Positions 10,280 to 18,843 of a stretch of DNA of 64,000 bases are shown in pieces. Each line of letters opens with the position of its first letter. Within the stretch, counting starts at the first letter, position 1. The stretch covers positions 31,592 to 95,591 of the forward strand of contig QBZG01000003.1 in the NCBI GenBank assembly GCA_003282435.1, written 5' to 3'. Source of the DNA: SAR116 cluster bacterium AG-335-B03 (GTDB lineage: Bacteria > Pseudomonadota > Alphaproteobacteria > Puniceispirillales > Marisalimonadaceae). Under the pieces are notes generated by a model. It did not search any database. It had not been told where the DNA came from and saw only the letters and a program-made list of their open reading frames with translations. The translations under genes and the position numbers were made by a program.

Positions 10280-10369
10280 TGGCGGATGGGGTGGGATTCG
10301 AACCCACGGAAGGCTTTCACCTTCGCCGGTTTTCAAGACCGGTACTTTCAACCGCTCAGTCACCCATCC
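10280..10369 (-). tRNA. tRNA-Ser(UGA)
   Basis: On the minus strand the 90-base sequence folds as a class II tRNA. The acceptor arms are GGATGGG and CCCATCC, the anticodon arm ACCGGTCTTGAAAACCGGC carries TGA, the long variable arm is CGAAGGTGAAAGCCTTCCG, and the T-loop is GGTTCGAATC. The discriminator is G and CCA is encoded. The long variable arm plus TGA anticodon identify serine. Its 3' end faces the GC-richer block. Confidence 0.97.
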
Positions 10370-10537
10370 AATTAAGGATTAATTAAACTAGCTTAATATT
10401 GATGGCAAGTAATATTTAAAATTATTATTAAACTATTTATTCTACTCATGTGAATTTAAATTGTCCTTTAATAAAATAATTTTTCCTTGTAATTCAAAAT
10501 TAAGATATGATTAATAATTATATTAGGGAGGATATCA

Positions 10538-11512
10538 ATGGCCATAATTAAAACGTTTAAATTCTTTCTTTATATACTAATATCGTTAGTTTTATTATCT
10601 ACCCAAGCTTTTTCAAATGACACATTTAGTGATTTTGTTTCAGGTATATCAAATGAGGCTAAAAAAAAAGGTATTTCCTTAAAATTAATTAAAGATTTTA
10701 AAACTAAGGTTGTGTTTATTCCTAGAGTTATTGAGTTAGATAGATCGCAGCCTGAGTTTAAATTAACCTTAAACCAATATCTTGCCAGGGTTGTAACTTC
10801 GTCAAGAATTAAAAAAGCAAATAATAAATATAAAAAAAATAAAAAAATATTAAAGGTAATTAGCAAATATTATGGAGTTCAAGCTCGTTTTTTAGTTTCT
10901 TTATGGGGAATAGAAACAGATTTTGGAAGATTAACTGGTGGTTTTCCTGTTGTTTCAGCTCTGTCTACATTAGCATTTGAAGGCCGAAGACATGAATATT
11001 TTAAAAAAGAATTATTTAATGCTCTTAAAATTATTAATGATGGGCATATCACATTAAGTAAAATGACTGGATCATGGGCAGGTGCCATGGGACAATGCCA
11101 ATTTATGCCATCAAGCTTTATAAATTATGCAAACGACTGGGATAAGGACGGAAGTAAGAATATTTGGACATCCAAACCAGATGTTTTTGCTTCTGCAGCT
11201 AATTATTTAAATAAGGTAGGATGGTCAGATAAAATAACTTGGGGTAGGAAAGTTTATATAGGTCAATTCAATAAGGAATTAAAAGAAAATAAATATTATT
11301 TATTAAATAAATGGTCATCAAGTGGTATTTTAAATGAAAACAAAACAAAATTACCAAATGTTAAAATAAAAGCCCGTCTTATTATACCTAAGGATTATGG
11401 TAATTATGGATATTTAGTTTATAATAACTTCGAATCTCTTTTGAATTGGAATAGATCAAATTATTTTGCAATAGCTGTTGGTAAATTGTCGGATACTATC
11501 CATGAAAATTAA
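10538..11512 (+). CDS. Lytic murein transglycosylase, MltB/GH103 type
   Basis: This 324-residue enzyme cleaves peptidoglycan glycan strands to 1,6-anhydromuropeptides. It has an N-terminal signal peptide (to about residue 27, QAFS-N), the catalytic glutamate Glu126 in SLWGIETDFGR, and the family signature WAGAMGQCQFMPSSF with DWDKDGSKNIW after it, as in MltB-like GH103 enzymes. There is no lipobox, so it is probably periplasmic rather than lipid-anchored. AGGGAGG precedes the ATG at good spacing. Its end overlaps the start of rlpA, the usual alphaproteobacterial arrangement, so it probably acts with RlpA and the carboxypeptidase in wall remodelling. Confidence 0.92.
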   Translation: MAIIKTFKFFLYILISLVLLSTQAFSNDTFSDFVSGISNEAKKKGISLKLIKDFKTKVVFIPRVIELDRSQPEFKLTLNQYLARVVTSSRIKKANNKYKKNKKILKVISKYYGVQARFLVSLWGIETDFGRLTGGFPVVSALSTLAFEGRRHEYFKKELFNALKIINDGHITLSKMTGSWAGAMGQCQFMPSSFINYANDWDKDGSKNIWTSKPDVFASAANYLNKVGWSDKITWGRKVYIGQFNKELKENKYYLLNKWSSSGILNENKTKLPNVKIKARLIIPKDYGNYGYLVYNNFESLLNWNRSNYFAIAVGKLSDTIHEN

Positions 11513-12461
11513 TTTAAATTATTATAAAAAAAATAGTTTTTCAAAGAAGATTTTTTTAAATTTAAATCAAATTTATGTTTTATTTTTAATATTTTTAATA
11601 CAAAGTTGTACTTCAGGCGTTGAAGTGGCCGCAAACTTGGGTAAAAAATACTTAATCCCAAAAGAAGAGAGAACTATTACAGCCAAACCAATTTATAAAA
11701 TTGGTAATAAGTATAACGTCAAAGGAAAATTCTATTTTCCTAAGAAAGATCTATCTTATAATAAAACTGGTATTGCATCTTGGTATGGACCAAAATTTCA
11801 TGGAAAGCTAACAGCGAATGGTGAAATTTATAATCAATATGCACTAACTGCAGCTCATAAGACGCTGCCTTTACCTAGTGCAGTCAAAGTAACTAATTTA
11901 CAAAATAACATATCAATTATTTTGAGAATTAATGATAGAGGACCTTTTGTAAATGATAGAATTATTGATTTATCTTCTAAAGCAGCCGATATTTTGGATT
12001 TAAAAAAAAATGGTACTGGACTTGTTAGAGTTACAATACTTAAAGATAAAAGTTTGCTTCTTGAAAAGTTAGCCAAAAATGGTTCTTTTCCAGAAATTAT
12101 GGACTTACCTAAAGTAGAGCTTCCTACAGTGAACATTCCTCAAATAACTACTGTTAAAATTGATGGGACAAATAAAAAATATAAATCAGTTAAAAAAAGA
12201 ATAAAGTACGACCTTAATAATTTAAAAAAAGAATATAAAATATTTATACAGTTAGCATCTTTCAGTTCATCTCAAAATGCTAAAATTATGAAAGAAAAAG
12301 TTTCATACATAGAAAAAGTAAAAATATATAAAAAACTAATAAGGAACAAAATTTTTTATCAAGTTAAAGCGGGACCTTTTGAAAGTGTTAAAAAAGTTGA
12401 CGAATTTCATTCTTTGTTATTACAAAAAGGGATGCAAGGTGCTAAAATTATTATTGAATAA
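11502..12461 (+). CDS. rlpA: Septal ring lytic transglycosylase RlpA-like lipoprotein with SPOR domain
   Basis: RlpA is an outer-membrane lipoprotein that cleaves denuded glycan at the septum. From ATG 11,502 (overlapping the previous gene's stop) the protein has 319 residues and a lipobox LIQSC with Cys36. The double-psi beta-barrel is clear: GIASWYGPKFHGKLTANGE, AAHKTLPLP, and INDRGPFVNDRIIDLS. The C-terminal 75 residues form a SPOR domain (IFIQLASFSSSQNA ... YQVKAGPF) that binds denuded peptidoglycan. An in-frame start at 11,478 would add eight residues inside the upstream gene and spoil the signal, so I reject it. Confidence 0.93.
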   Translation: MKINLNYYKKNSFSKKIFLNLNQIYVLFLIFLIQSCTSGVEVAANLGKKYLIPKEERTITAKPIYKIGNKYNVKGKFYFPKKDLSYNKTGIASWYGPKFHGKLTANGEIYNQYALTAAHKTLPLPSAVKVTNLQNNISIILRINDRGPFVNDRIIDLSSKAADILDLKKNGTGLVRVTILKDKSLLLEKLAKNGSFPEIMDLPKVELPTVNIPQITTVKIDGTNKKYKSVKKRIKYDLNNLKKEYKIFIQLASFSSSQNAKIMKEKVSYIEKVKIYKKLIRNKIFYQVKAGPFESVKKVDEFHSLLLQKGMQGAKIIIE

Positions 12462-12478
12462 ATTTATGTAGGTAATTT

Positions 12479-13645
12479 ATGTTTGAGATGATTAATAGAT
12501 ATTTTTTTTTATTTAATGTTTTTTTATGTTTTATCACAATAAGTATAAAATCATCATTTTCTAATATATTAGATATTACAACTCCTGCTAAACAAGTTAT
12601 GATTTTTGATCATGAAGCCAATGAGGTTTTGTTTGAAAAGAATGCTGATGAACTTATGAAACCAGCATCCATGGCTAAGGTCATGACTGCCTATATTGTC
12701 TTTGATAGAATTAAAGATAATTCATTAAATATGTTAGATACTTTTTTAGTCACAGATAAAGCTTGGAGAATGGGAGGTTCGAGATCTTTTCTTGAACTTA
12801 ATACTAACGTGTCAATTAAAGATTTATTATTAGGCTTAATTGTTCAATCTGGCAATGATGCAGCGGTTGTTTTAGCTGAAGGTATTTCAGGTGATGAAGA
12901 AGCTTTTGCAAGAGAAATGAATAGGTATGCTAAAATAATGGGTATGACTAACACTTATTTTACAAATTCAACTGGTTGGCCTCATCCAGATTTACAGACC
13001 ACATCAAGAGATCTTGTTATATTAACCAAAAGAATTATTGAAGATTTTCCAATATTATATAAATTATTCGAAGAAAAAATATTTACTTACAATAAAATCA
13101 AGCAATCTAACAGAAATCCACTTTTATACACTATGAATGGTGCAGACGGACTTAAAACTGGCCATACAAATGAATCTGGGTATGGTTTAATTGGTTCTGT
13201 AAATAGGAATAATAGAAGAGTAACTGTTGTTATAAATGGACTTAATAGTAAGAAAAAGAGAACATTTGAAAGTAAAAGACTTTTTAACATAGTTTTTAGA
13301 GAAACTGCTCTATTATCTTTATTTAATGAACAGAACTCGCTTGTTAGAGCAAATGTTTGGCTTGGTAAGCAATCAGAAGTAGATTTAATGGCGAAAAAAC
13401 CGTTTAAAAAAATTGTATCACCATTAGAGTTTAATAAAACAAAAATTAAAGCTGAGTGGATGGATCCAATCGCAGCCCCAATACGAAAAGGTGATGTTAT
13501 TGGAAGTGTATATATTTCAATTCCTGGTAAGAAAGCCATTAAAGAGGATCTTATTTCTGCTCAAAATATAAATAAAATGTCGTCTTTGGTAAGAGTTAAA
13601 TCAATTTTAAAGTTTTTGCTCTACGGAGATATTGTTGATAAATAA
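12479..13645 (+). CDS. dacF: D-alanyl-D-alanine carboxypeptidase (penicillin-binding protein, peptidase S11)
   Basis: The 388-residue protein trims the terminal D-Ala from peptidoglycan pentapeptides in the periplasm. A signal segment spans about residues 6-28, and the three active-site motifs are present: SxxK as PASMAKVM (Ser64, Lys67), SGN in VQSGNDAAV, and KTG in DGLKTGHTNESG. The C-terminal PBP5-type beta domain follows (WLGKQSEVDLMAKK ... IGSVYISIPG). Its place between rlpA and tmk is the normal alphaproteobacterial dacF/dacC position. It overlaps the tmk start by about 11 bases. Confidence 0.92.
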   Translation: MFEMINRYFFLFNVFLCFITISIKSSFSNILDITTPAKQVMIFDHEANEVLFEKNADELMKPASMAKVMTAYIVFDRIKDNSLNMLDTFLVTDKAWRMGGSRSFLELNTNVSIKDLLLGLIVQSGNDAAVVLAEGISGDEEAFAREMNRYAKIMGMTNTYFTNSTGWPHPDLQTTSRDLVILTKRIIEDFPILYKLFEEKIFTYNKIKQSNRNPLLYTMNGADGLKTGHTNESGYGLIGSVNRNNRRVTVVINGLNSKKKRTFESKRLFNIVFRETALLSLFNEQNSLVRANVWLGKQSEVDLMAKKPFKKIVSPLEFNKTKIKAEWMDPIAAPIRKGDVIGSVYISIPGKKAIKEDLISAQNINKMSSLVRVKSILKFLLYGDIVDK

Positions 13646-14300
13646 TGAACATAAAACTAGTATAAAAAAAGGTTTATTTATTTCTTTTGAAGGAGGCGAG
13701 GGTGTTGGAAAAAGCACACAAATAAAGTTACTTAAAAAGTTCCTTTCAAAAAAAAATTATAAAGTAATCTCTACCAGAGAACCTGGAGGCACTAACGAAG
13801 GTGAATATATTAGAAAATTTTTAGTTTCTGGAGATAAAAATGCTTGGGACAGTTATTCTGAAGCATTAATATTTAATGCATTGAGAAGAGAACATATAAA
13901 TAAGCTAATCAACCCCGCAATTCAAAATAGTGAAATAATACTATGCGATAGATATGTAGACTCTACAATTGTGTATCAAGGATTAGTTGGCAAAATTGAT
14001 GAACAGAAATTGTTTTATTTACATGATACTTATTGTTATGGACTATATCCTGATTTAACTTTGTTTCTACATTTAAATCCAACGATTGGATTAGATAGAA
14101 CTAACAAAAGAAATAATAAAAATGAAAATAGATTTGAAAAACTAGGTTTAGATTACCATCAAAAAATACTTGATGGATTTAATATTTTGTATAAAAAACA
14201 TCCCAAAAGAATAGTTAAAATTGATGCAAGTGAAAATAAAGAAATCATATCTGATAATATTAATTATCATGTTTCAGAATTACTTAATATAAATGATTAA
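13635..14300 (+). CDS. tmk: Thymidylate kinase
   Basis: Tmk phosphorylates dTMP to dTDP in the cytoplasm. The P-loop GGEGVGKST lies near residue 20-28, followed by STREPGGTNEGE, the DRY-type motif CDRYVDSTIVYQG and a LID region RNNKNENRFE. No ATG is available before the P-loop. Two adjacent TTG codons (13,632 and 13,635) are possible starts, and CGGAGA at 13,624-13,629 gives the better six-base spacing for 13,635 (221 residues). It overlaps dacF upstream and holB downstream (8 bases), so the three are tightly coupled. Confidence 0.93.
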   Translation: MINNEHKTSIKKGLFISFEGGEGVGKSTQIKLLKKFLSKKNYKVISTREPGGTNEGEYIRKFLVSGDKNAWDSYSEALIFNALRREHINKLINPAIQNSEIILCDRYVDSTIVYQGLVGKIDEQKLFYLHDTYCYGLYPDLTLFLHLNPTIGLDRTNKRNNKNENRFEKLGLDYHQKILDGFNILYKKHPKRIVKIDASENKEIISDNINYHVSELLNIND

Positions 14301-15342
14301 AGATCTGGAAAATAAGAGTTTTGCGGGTAATAAAATAAAAAAACAAATTATTTCAACAATTTGTTCGAATACAATTAACTCCTTTATTATTGGTGGGTCA
14401 AAAGGTTTAGGTAAAAAAAACTTTGTATTTGAATTATGTAAATCTATGTTGTGTCATTTTGAGCTGAATGATGAAATTAGTTTTGAAATATTTGAGGTTA
14501 ATAAATTTTGCTTAGACAAAACAAATATTAATAAATCTCATTATTTATTTGAAAACAATTCACATCCAGATTTTTTTTACTTATGTAAAGAAGAAAGCGA
14601 AGACGAAAAAAAAATACCAATTGAAAAAGTACGAAATTTAAAATCTTTTTTCTATAAAACATTTTCAGTTTCAAAAGTTAAGATCGCTATAATTGACACT
14701 ATTGAAGATTTAAGCTTGAATTCTTCAAACTTACTATTGAAAACAATAGAAGAGTTACCACAAAAATCTTATATTTTTATTATCTCCAATAATCCTATTA
14801 ATATTATCGAAACAATAAAATCTAGATGCGCTTTTTTTTATGTCAATTCATTATCCAAAAAAGAATTTGATGACTTTATTTATAAAAATTATAAGAATAA
14901 ATCAGATCAGGAGATTTTATTTTTAAAAAATATTTCTTTTGGTTCACCAATAAATGCATCGAAAATTATTAAAAATAATACATATACTTTATATGAATAT
15001 ATTCTTGACGATCTAATTAAATCCAAAACTTTTTTAAATTTAAGTGAAACAGTTCTTAGTAAATTAAATTCAAAAGAAAATAATTTTACGTTAAATGTTT
15101 TAAACTTAATTATAAATGATCTTATTATAAAAACAGTTTTTTATAATGAATATAAAAAATTTTTAGGTTCCACGTTAAAGAAAGAAAAAGAATTAATTTT
15201 AGAAATCTCAAATAACTATAAAGCAGATAAACTACTAAACTTGAACTCACAAATATACAAAAATATGCATTTTGCTAATTTATTAAATTTAAACAAATCA
15301 GATATTTTAATTGATTCATTTAAAGATTTTTGTGGTATATAA
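14293..15342 (+). CDS. holB: DNA polymerase III subunit delta'
   Basis: The delta' subunit is the stator of the clamp-loader complex. The 349-residue sequence has an AAA+ core with a degenerate Walker A (GGSKGLGKKNF), the sensor/arginine-finger region around SNNPINIIETIKSRCAFFYV (an SRC motif), and a helical C-terminal collar. The stretch KIAIIDTIEDLSLNSSNLLLKTIEELP is the usual HolB segment, with the family's DAMN..AANALLKTLEEP form altered by AT drift. Its overlap with tmk and position before metG fit the order seen in many alphaproteobacteria. The ATP site is non-canonical, as is normal for delta'. Confidence 0.88.
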   Translation: MIKDLENKSFAGNKIKKQIISTICSNTINSFIIGGSKGLGKKNFVFELCKSMLCHFELNDEISFEIFEVNKFCLDKTNINKSHYLFENNSHPDFFYLCKEESEDEKKIPIEKVRNLKSFFYKTFSVSKVKIAIIDTIEDLSLNSSNLLLKTIEELPQKSYIFIISNNPINIIETIKSRCAFFYVNSLSKKEFDDFIYKNYKNKSDQEILFLKNISFGSPINASKIIKNNTYTLYEYILDDLIKSKTFLNLSETVLSKLNSKENNFTLNVLNLIINDLIIKTVFYNEYKKFLGSTLKKEKELILEISNNYKADKLLNLNSQIYKNMHFANLLNLNKSDILIDSFKDFCGI

Positions 15343-15360
15343 TTTTTTTAAGGTTTTTAT

Positions 15361-16872
15361 ATGAGTTCTAATTATTATATCACCACTCCAATTTATTACG
15401 TCAATGACGTGCCTCATATTGGTCATGCTTATACAACATTAGCTTGCGATGTAATTGCTAGATTTAAGAGATTAGACGGTTTTAATGTTTTTTTCTTAAC
15501 TGGTACTGATGAGCACGGGCAAAAAGTTGAATTGGCAGCTAAAAACAAAGGAGTAGCACCTAAAGAGTTTGTAGACGAAGTATCTAAAAATTTTAGAAAT
15601 CTTTTAAATTGTATGAATTTTTCTAATGATGATTTTATTAGAACTACTGAAAAAAGACATTTAGATTCTTGTAAAAAAATTTGGGAAAAATTATTAGAAA
15701 ATGGATCTATATATTTAGATAAATATTCTGGTTGGTACTCAGTAAGAGATGAGGCTTTTTATTCTGAAACAGAAATTATTCATGGGACAGCTCCATCAGG
15801 CGCGCCAGTTGAATGGGTTGAAGAACCATCTTATTTCTTTAATTTATCAAAATGGGAAGATAAACTTCTTAAATTTTACGAAGAAAACAATAATTTTATT
15901 TTACCAAATTCTAGAAGAAATGAAGTTATCAGCTTTGTAAAAGGAGGTTTAAAAGATCTTTCAGTTAGTAGGACTAGTTTTTCTTGGGGTGTAAAGGTTC
16001 CAAATAACGATGACCATATTATGTATGTATGGCTTGATGCTCTGACAAATTATTTATCAGCCTGTAATTATTCAAGTTCTGAGAATGATGCTTTTTCTAA
16101 ATTTTGGCCTGCAGATATTCATATGGTTGGCAAAGACATAATAAGATTTCATGCAGTTTATTGGCCTGCTTTTTTAATGGCTGCTGAATTACCCTTGCCT
16201 AAAAAAATATTTGCACACGGATGGTGGACAAATGAAGGAAATAAAATATCTAAATCTTTAGGTAATGTAATTAATCCATTTGACTTAGTTGACAAATACG
16301 GAGTTGATCAAATTAGATATTTTTTGATGAGGGAAGTTCCTTTTGGCAATGATGGTGATTTCTCTAATTCTCAACTTGTTAACAGAATTAATAGTGATTT
16401 AGCGAACAGTTATGGTAATTTATTTCAAAGAGTTACCTCTATGATATTTAAAAATTGTAACGAAGTTATTCCAATTAGACCAAATGATTTTCAAGATGAA
16501 GATTTAAAATTAATTAATTCTATAAGTAATTCTTTACAAAACTATAGAAGTTTTATGGATGAACAAAAATTTGATCAATTCTTAAAAAATATTTGGTTGG
16601 TAATATCAGATGCAAACAAATATGTTGATAACCAAGCTCCTTGGTCGCTTAAGAAAAATGACTTTCAAAGAATGGAGGTTGTTTTGTACACATTAATAGA
16701 AACCATTAGACAAATTTCTATAATGCTTCAACCTTTTATACCAAATACTTCAAAGTCTATTTTGGATTATATTCAAATTCCATTAGTTAAAAGAGACATA
16801 AAGTCTGTTAAATTATTTATAGATGGGGGAATAAAAATTTCCACACCTAAACCTTTATTTCCACGTATTTAA
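15361..16872 (+). CDS. metG: Methionine--tRNA ligase
   Basis: MetG charges tRNA-Met. The 503-residue enzyme has the class I signatures HIGH (PHIGHAYTT, His19-His22) and KMSKS as KISKSLGN (Lys295-Ser299). The connective region WYSVRDEAFYSETEI lacks zinc-knuckle cysteines, placing it in the short alphaproteobacterial form with neither zinc site nor C-terminal tRNA-binding appendix. The Met pocket AHGWWTNEGNKISKS and the anticodon-binding helical bundle with QAPWSLKK are intact. The gene lies 18 bases after holB and six before tatD. Confidence 0.96.
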   Translation: MSSNYYITTPIYYVNDVPHIGHAYTTLACDVIARFKRLDGFNVFFLTGTDEHGQKVELAAKNKGVAPKEFVDEVSKNFRNLLNCMNFSNDDFIRTTEKRHLDSCKKIWEKLLENGSIYLDKYSGWYSVRDEAFYSETEIIHGTAPSGAPVEWVEEPSYFFNLSKWEDKLLKFYEENNNFILPNSRRNEVISFVKGGLKDLSVSRTSFSWGVKVPNNDDHIMYVWLDALTNYLSACNYSSSENDAFSKFWPADIHMVGKDIIRFHAVYWPAFLMAAELPLPKKIFAHGWWTNEGNKISKSLGNVINPFDLVDKYGVDQIRYFLMREVPFGNDGDFSNSQLVNRINSDLANSYGNLFQRVTSMIFKNCNEVIPIRPNDFQDEDLKLINSISNSLQNYRSFMDEQKFDQFLKNIWLVISDANKYVDNQAPWSLKKNDFQRMEVVLYTLIETIRQISIMLQPFIPNTSKSILDYIQIPLVKRDIKSVKLFIDGGIKISTPKPLFPRI

Positions 16873-16886
16873 GAGCTTTGTTTAAA

Positions 16887-17675
16887 ATGACGACTGATTA
16901 TTTAATAGATACTCACGCACATTTAGATTTTTCAGAACTTTATTACAGACTTGATGAGGTTTTAGAAAATGCTAAGAAAAATAATGTCAAAAGAATTATT
17001 TCAATTTCGACAAATTTAAACAAAATAGATAAAATAATAAATTTATCTGATAAAAATAAAGAGATATTTTTTACTGTTGGAACACACCCAAATGAAGTTT
17101 TAAAAGATGAAAACAATTCAAATTATTATTTAATTAAAAATATATCAAAAAAAGTTAAATGTGTCGGAATAGGTGAGTGTGGTCTTGATTATCATTATGG
17201 AAAAGATAGTATAAAGGAGCAAAAATTATCCTTTATTACTCAAATTAATGTAGCAAGAGACACAGGCTTACCACTCATTATTCATTCGCGAGATGCTGAC
17301 GAAGATATGATAGATATACTAACTAGTGAATTTAAAAATGGACCATTTCAGGCAATTCTTCATTGCTTTAGTTCTGGAAAGGGATTAGCTTTATGTGGGC
17401 TTGATTTAGGTTTTTATATTTCGTTTTCTGGAATTGTGACTTTTAATTCTGCTAAAGAAATTCAAGAAATAGCCATGCTTGTTCCAAATGAAAAAATTTT
17501 AGTTGAAACAGATTCACCTTATTTGTCACCAACGCCACTTAGAGGTTCAATCAATGAGCCTAAGAATTGTTACTTAACAGCTAAATTCTTGTCAAATATT
17601 AGAAAAAATGACTTTAATGATTTTATCAGTCAATTATATATTAATTCAAACAAAATTTTTGATAAGTTGTATTAA
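16887..17675 (+). CDS. tatD: TatD family metal-dependent hydrolase
   Basis: TatD-type proteins are TIM-barrel metal-dependent nucleases (3'-5' exonuclease activity is known in E. coli). The first metal pair is in YLIDTHAHLDF (His10, His12), the glutamate is in CVGIGECGLDYHY, later ligands are in LIIHSRDAD and ILHCFSSG, and the terminal aspartate is in VETDSPYLSP. I use ATG 16,887 (262 residues); a TTG nine bases upstream would add only MFK. The stop codon overlaps the next ATG by one base (TAATG). This tatD-MBL pair after metG is typical of alphaproteobacteria. Confidence 0.93.
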   Translation: MTTDYLIDTHAHLDFSELYYRLDEVLENAKKNNVKRIISISTNLNKIDKIINLSDKNKEIFFTVGTHPNEVLKDENNSNYYLIKNISKKVKCVGIGECGLDYHYGKDSIKEQKLSFITQINVARDTGLPLIIHSRDADEDMIDILTSEFKNGPFQAILHCFSSGKGLALCGLDLGFYISFSGIVTFNSAKEIQEIAMLVPNEKILVETDSPYLSPTPLRGSINEPKNCYLTAKFLSNIRKNDFNDFISQLYINSNKIFDKLY

Positions 17676-18463
17676 TGAAAAGCAATATTAAAATTACTGT
17701 TTTAGGTACAGGTACATCTGTAGGTATTCCTGCTTTAGGAAAATTAGGATGGGGGAACTGTGATCCATCTAATCCAAAAAACAAAAGACAAAGATGTTCA
17801 ATACTAATCCAAGATGAAAATACCACTATTTTAGTTGATGCAGGACCTGACATTAAGAATCAACTTATTGAACATAACATAAGAAAGTTAGACGCTGTTT
17901 TTATTACTCATCAACATTCTGATCATATATCTGGATTGGATGAATTAAGACCTTTTTATTTTTATAATAGAGAAAAAATAAAGATCTACACTAATACACA
18001 AACATCTGAGTTTTTATTAACAAGATTTAACTACTTATTTGAAAAATCAGAATCATCTCAATCTTATTTTAATCCACCATTAGAATTAAAACATATTGAA
18101 TATTTTGAAGAACTTAAAATAAACGATATTAATATCAAATCAATTAAACAAAATCATGGTGTAATTGACACACTTGGTTTCATATTTAATGATAAATTTG
18201 GATATTGTACTGATGTTGTAGATTTCCCTGACAATAGTTTCAATAGCTTATATGATCTTAAAGTTTTAATTATAACCGGGCTTCGAGAAAGTCCACATTT
18301 AGCTCATGCACATTTTGATTTATCATTTAATTGGATTAAGAAATTAAAACCTGAAATAGCTTATTTAACACATCTAAGTCCTGAATCAGATCATGACGTT
18401 GTTACTAAGTTATGTCCACCAAATGTTTATCCAGCTTATGATGGACTTACTATAGATATTTAA
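17675..18463 (+). CDS. MBL-fold metallo-hydrolase, PhnP-like
   Basis: This 262-residue enzyme has the metallo-beta-lactamase fold with the HxHxDH motif in FITHQHSDHISGLDE (His79, His81, Asp83, His84) and further ligands in GYCTDVVDFPD and YLTHLSPESDH. It matches the PhnP-like cyclic phosphodiesterase family that follows tatD in many alphaproteobacteria. The N-terminal GTGTSVGIPALG ... GNCDPSNPKNKRQRCS is characteristic. Since no phn genes are present, a general housekeeping phosphodiesterase role is more likely than phosphonate catabolism. It closes the conserved operon. Confidence 0.88.
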   Translation: MKSNIKITVLGTGTSVGIPALGKLGWGNCDPSNPKNKRQRCSILIQDENTTILVDAGPDIKNQLIEHNIRKLDAVFITHQHSDHISGLDELRPFYFYNREKIKIYTNTQTSEFLLTRFNYLFEKSESSQSYFNPPLELKHIEYFEELKINDINIKSIKQNHGVIDTLGFIFNDKFGYCTDVVDFPDNSFNSLYDLKVLIITGLRESPHLAHAHFDLSFNWIKKLKPEIAYLTHLSPESDHDVVTKLCPPNVYPAYDGLTIDI

Positions 18464-18630
18464 ATTACATAATATATATTATGCGACAATTATATATTAT
18501 ATTAGTTTACTCTTATATTTAAATAAGATATATAAATAAGCTTGCTATAAGATTATATATAAAAATAAATATATATATATCATATATTTATAGTAATATT
18601 ATAAAGTATAATCTTTTAAATAATTTAAAA
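18464..18630. other. Very AT-rich spacer after the housekeeping operon
   Basis: These 167 bases are almost pure A and T, with alternating AT runs (for example around 18,568-18,581) and many short palindromes, but no gene, no T-run terminator with a GC stem and no periodic repeat that I can see. It marks the border between the conserved operon and the accessory catabolic region. The rest of the 380-base gap up to 18,843 contains the small lipoprotein gene and its leader. Confidence 0.5.
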
Positions 18631-18744
18631 TTAATTCGATGAGCCAATCTTTGCCCAATCAGGTGCATATGAATTGTAAGTTGCACATCCTAATCCCATA
18701 AACATAAAAGTTGCAATTAATAAAATACTAAACTTTTTAATCAT
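18631..18744 (-). CDS. 37-residue predicted small lipoprotein
   Basis: Reading the minus strand from ATG at 18,744 gives 37 residues: a charged start (MIKKF), a hydrophobic stretch, a Gly-Leu-Gly-Cys motif with Cys20, and a short polar tail ending APDWAKIGSSN. AAAGGA lies seven bases upstream, and TAA ends it at 18,631. The lipobox is imperfect (Gly at -3), so lipidation is likely but not certain. The size and layout recall entericidin-like peptides of Proteobacteria, but the tail is not one I recognise. It has no same-strand partner and is divergent from the amidohydrolase gene at 18,844. Confidence 0.62.
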   Translation of the reverse strand: MIKKFSILLIATFMFMGLGCATYNSYAPDWAKIGSSN

Positions 18745-18843
18745 GTGTTTATCCTTTCTTTAACTTCAAATTAGTCTTATATTCTAGATAATTAATTCAA
18801 ATTTTTATATAGTTTATTATTTTAATAATTTTTGGAGTTTATA

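Larger units (their letters stand above)
5024..10293. other. Candidate genomic islet bounded by tRNA-Ser
   Basis: Genes from 5,227 to about 10,170 use clearly more G and C than both flanks: sampled 60-base lines give about 37-57% inside against about 27-30% outside, with many GCC, GGC and CGT codons. The block ends at the 3' end of tRNA-Ser and begins at a short copy of that end. No integrase or transposase is inside, so it would be a fixed relic or a passenger of a lost element. The 243-base gap 9,534-9,776 contains no gene; it has a small AAGTTG/CAACTT inverted repeat near 9,613-9,634. Confidence 0.5.

Noticed and set aside
18464..18630. Replication origin or CRISPR leader in the AT-rich spacer
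   Set aside because: No DnaA-box cluster, no regularly spaced repeats and no cas genes; only low-complexity AT.
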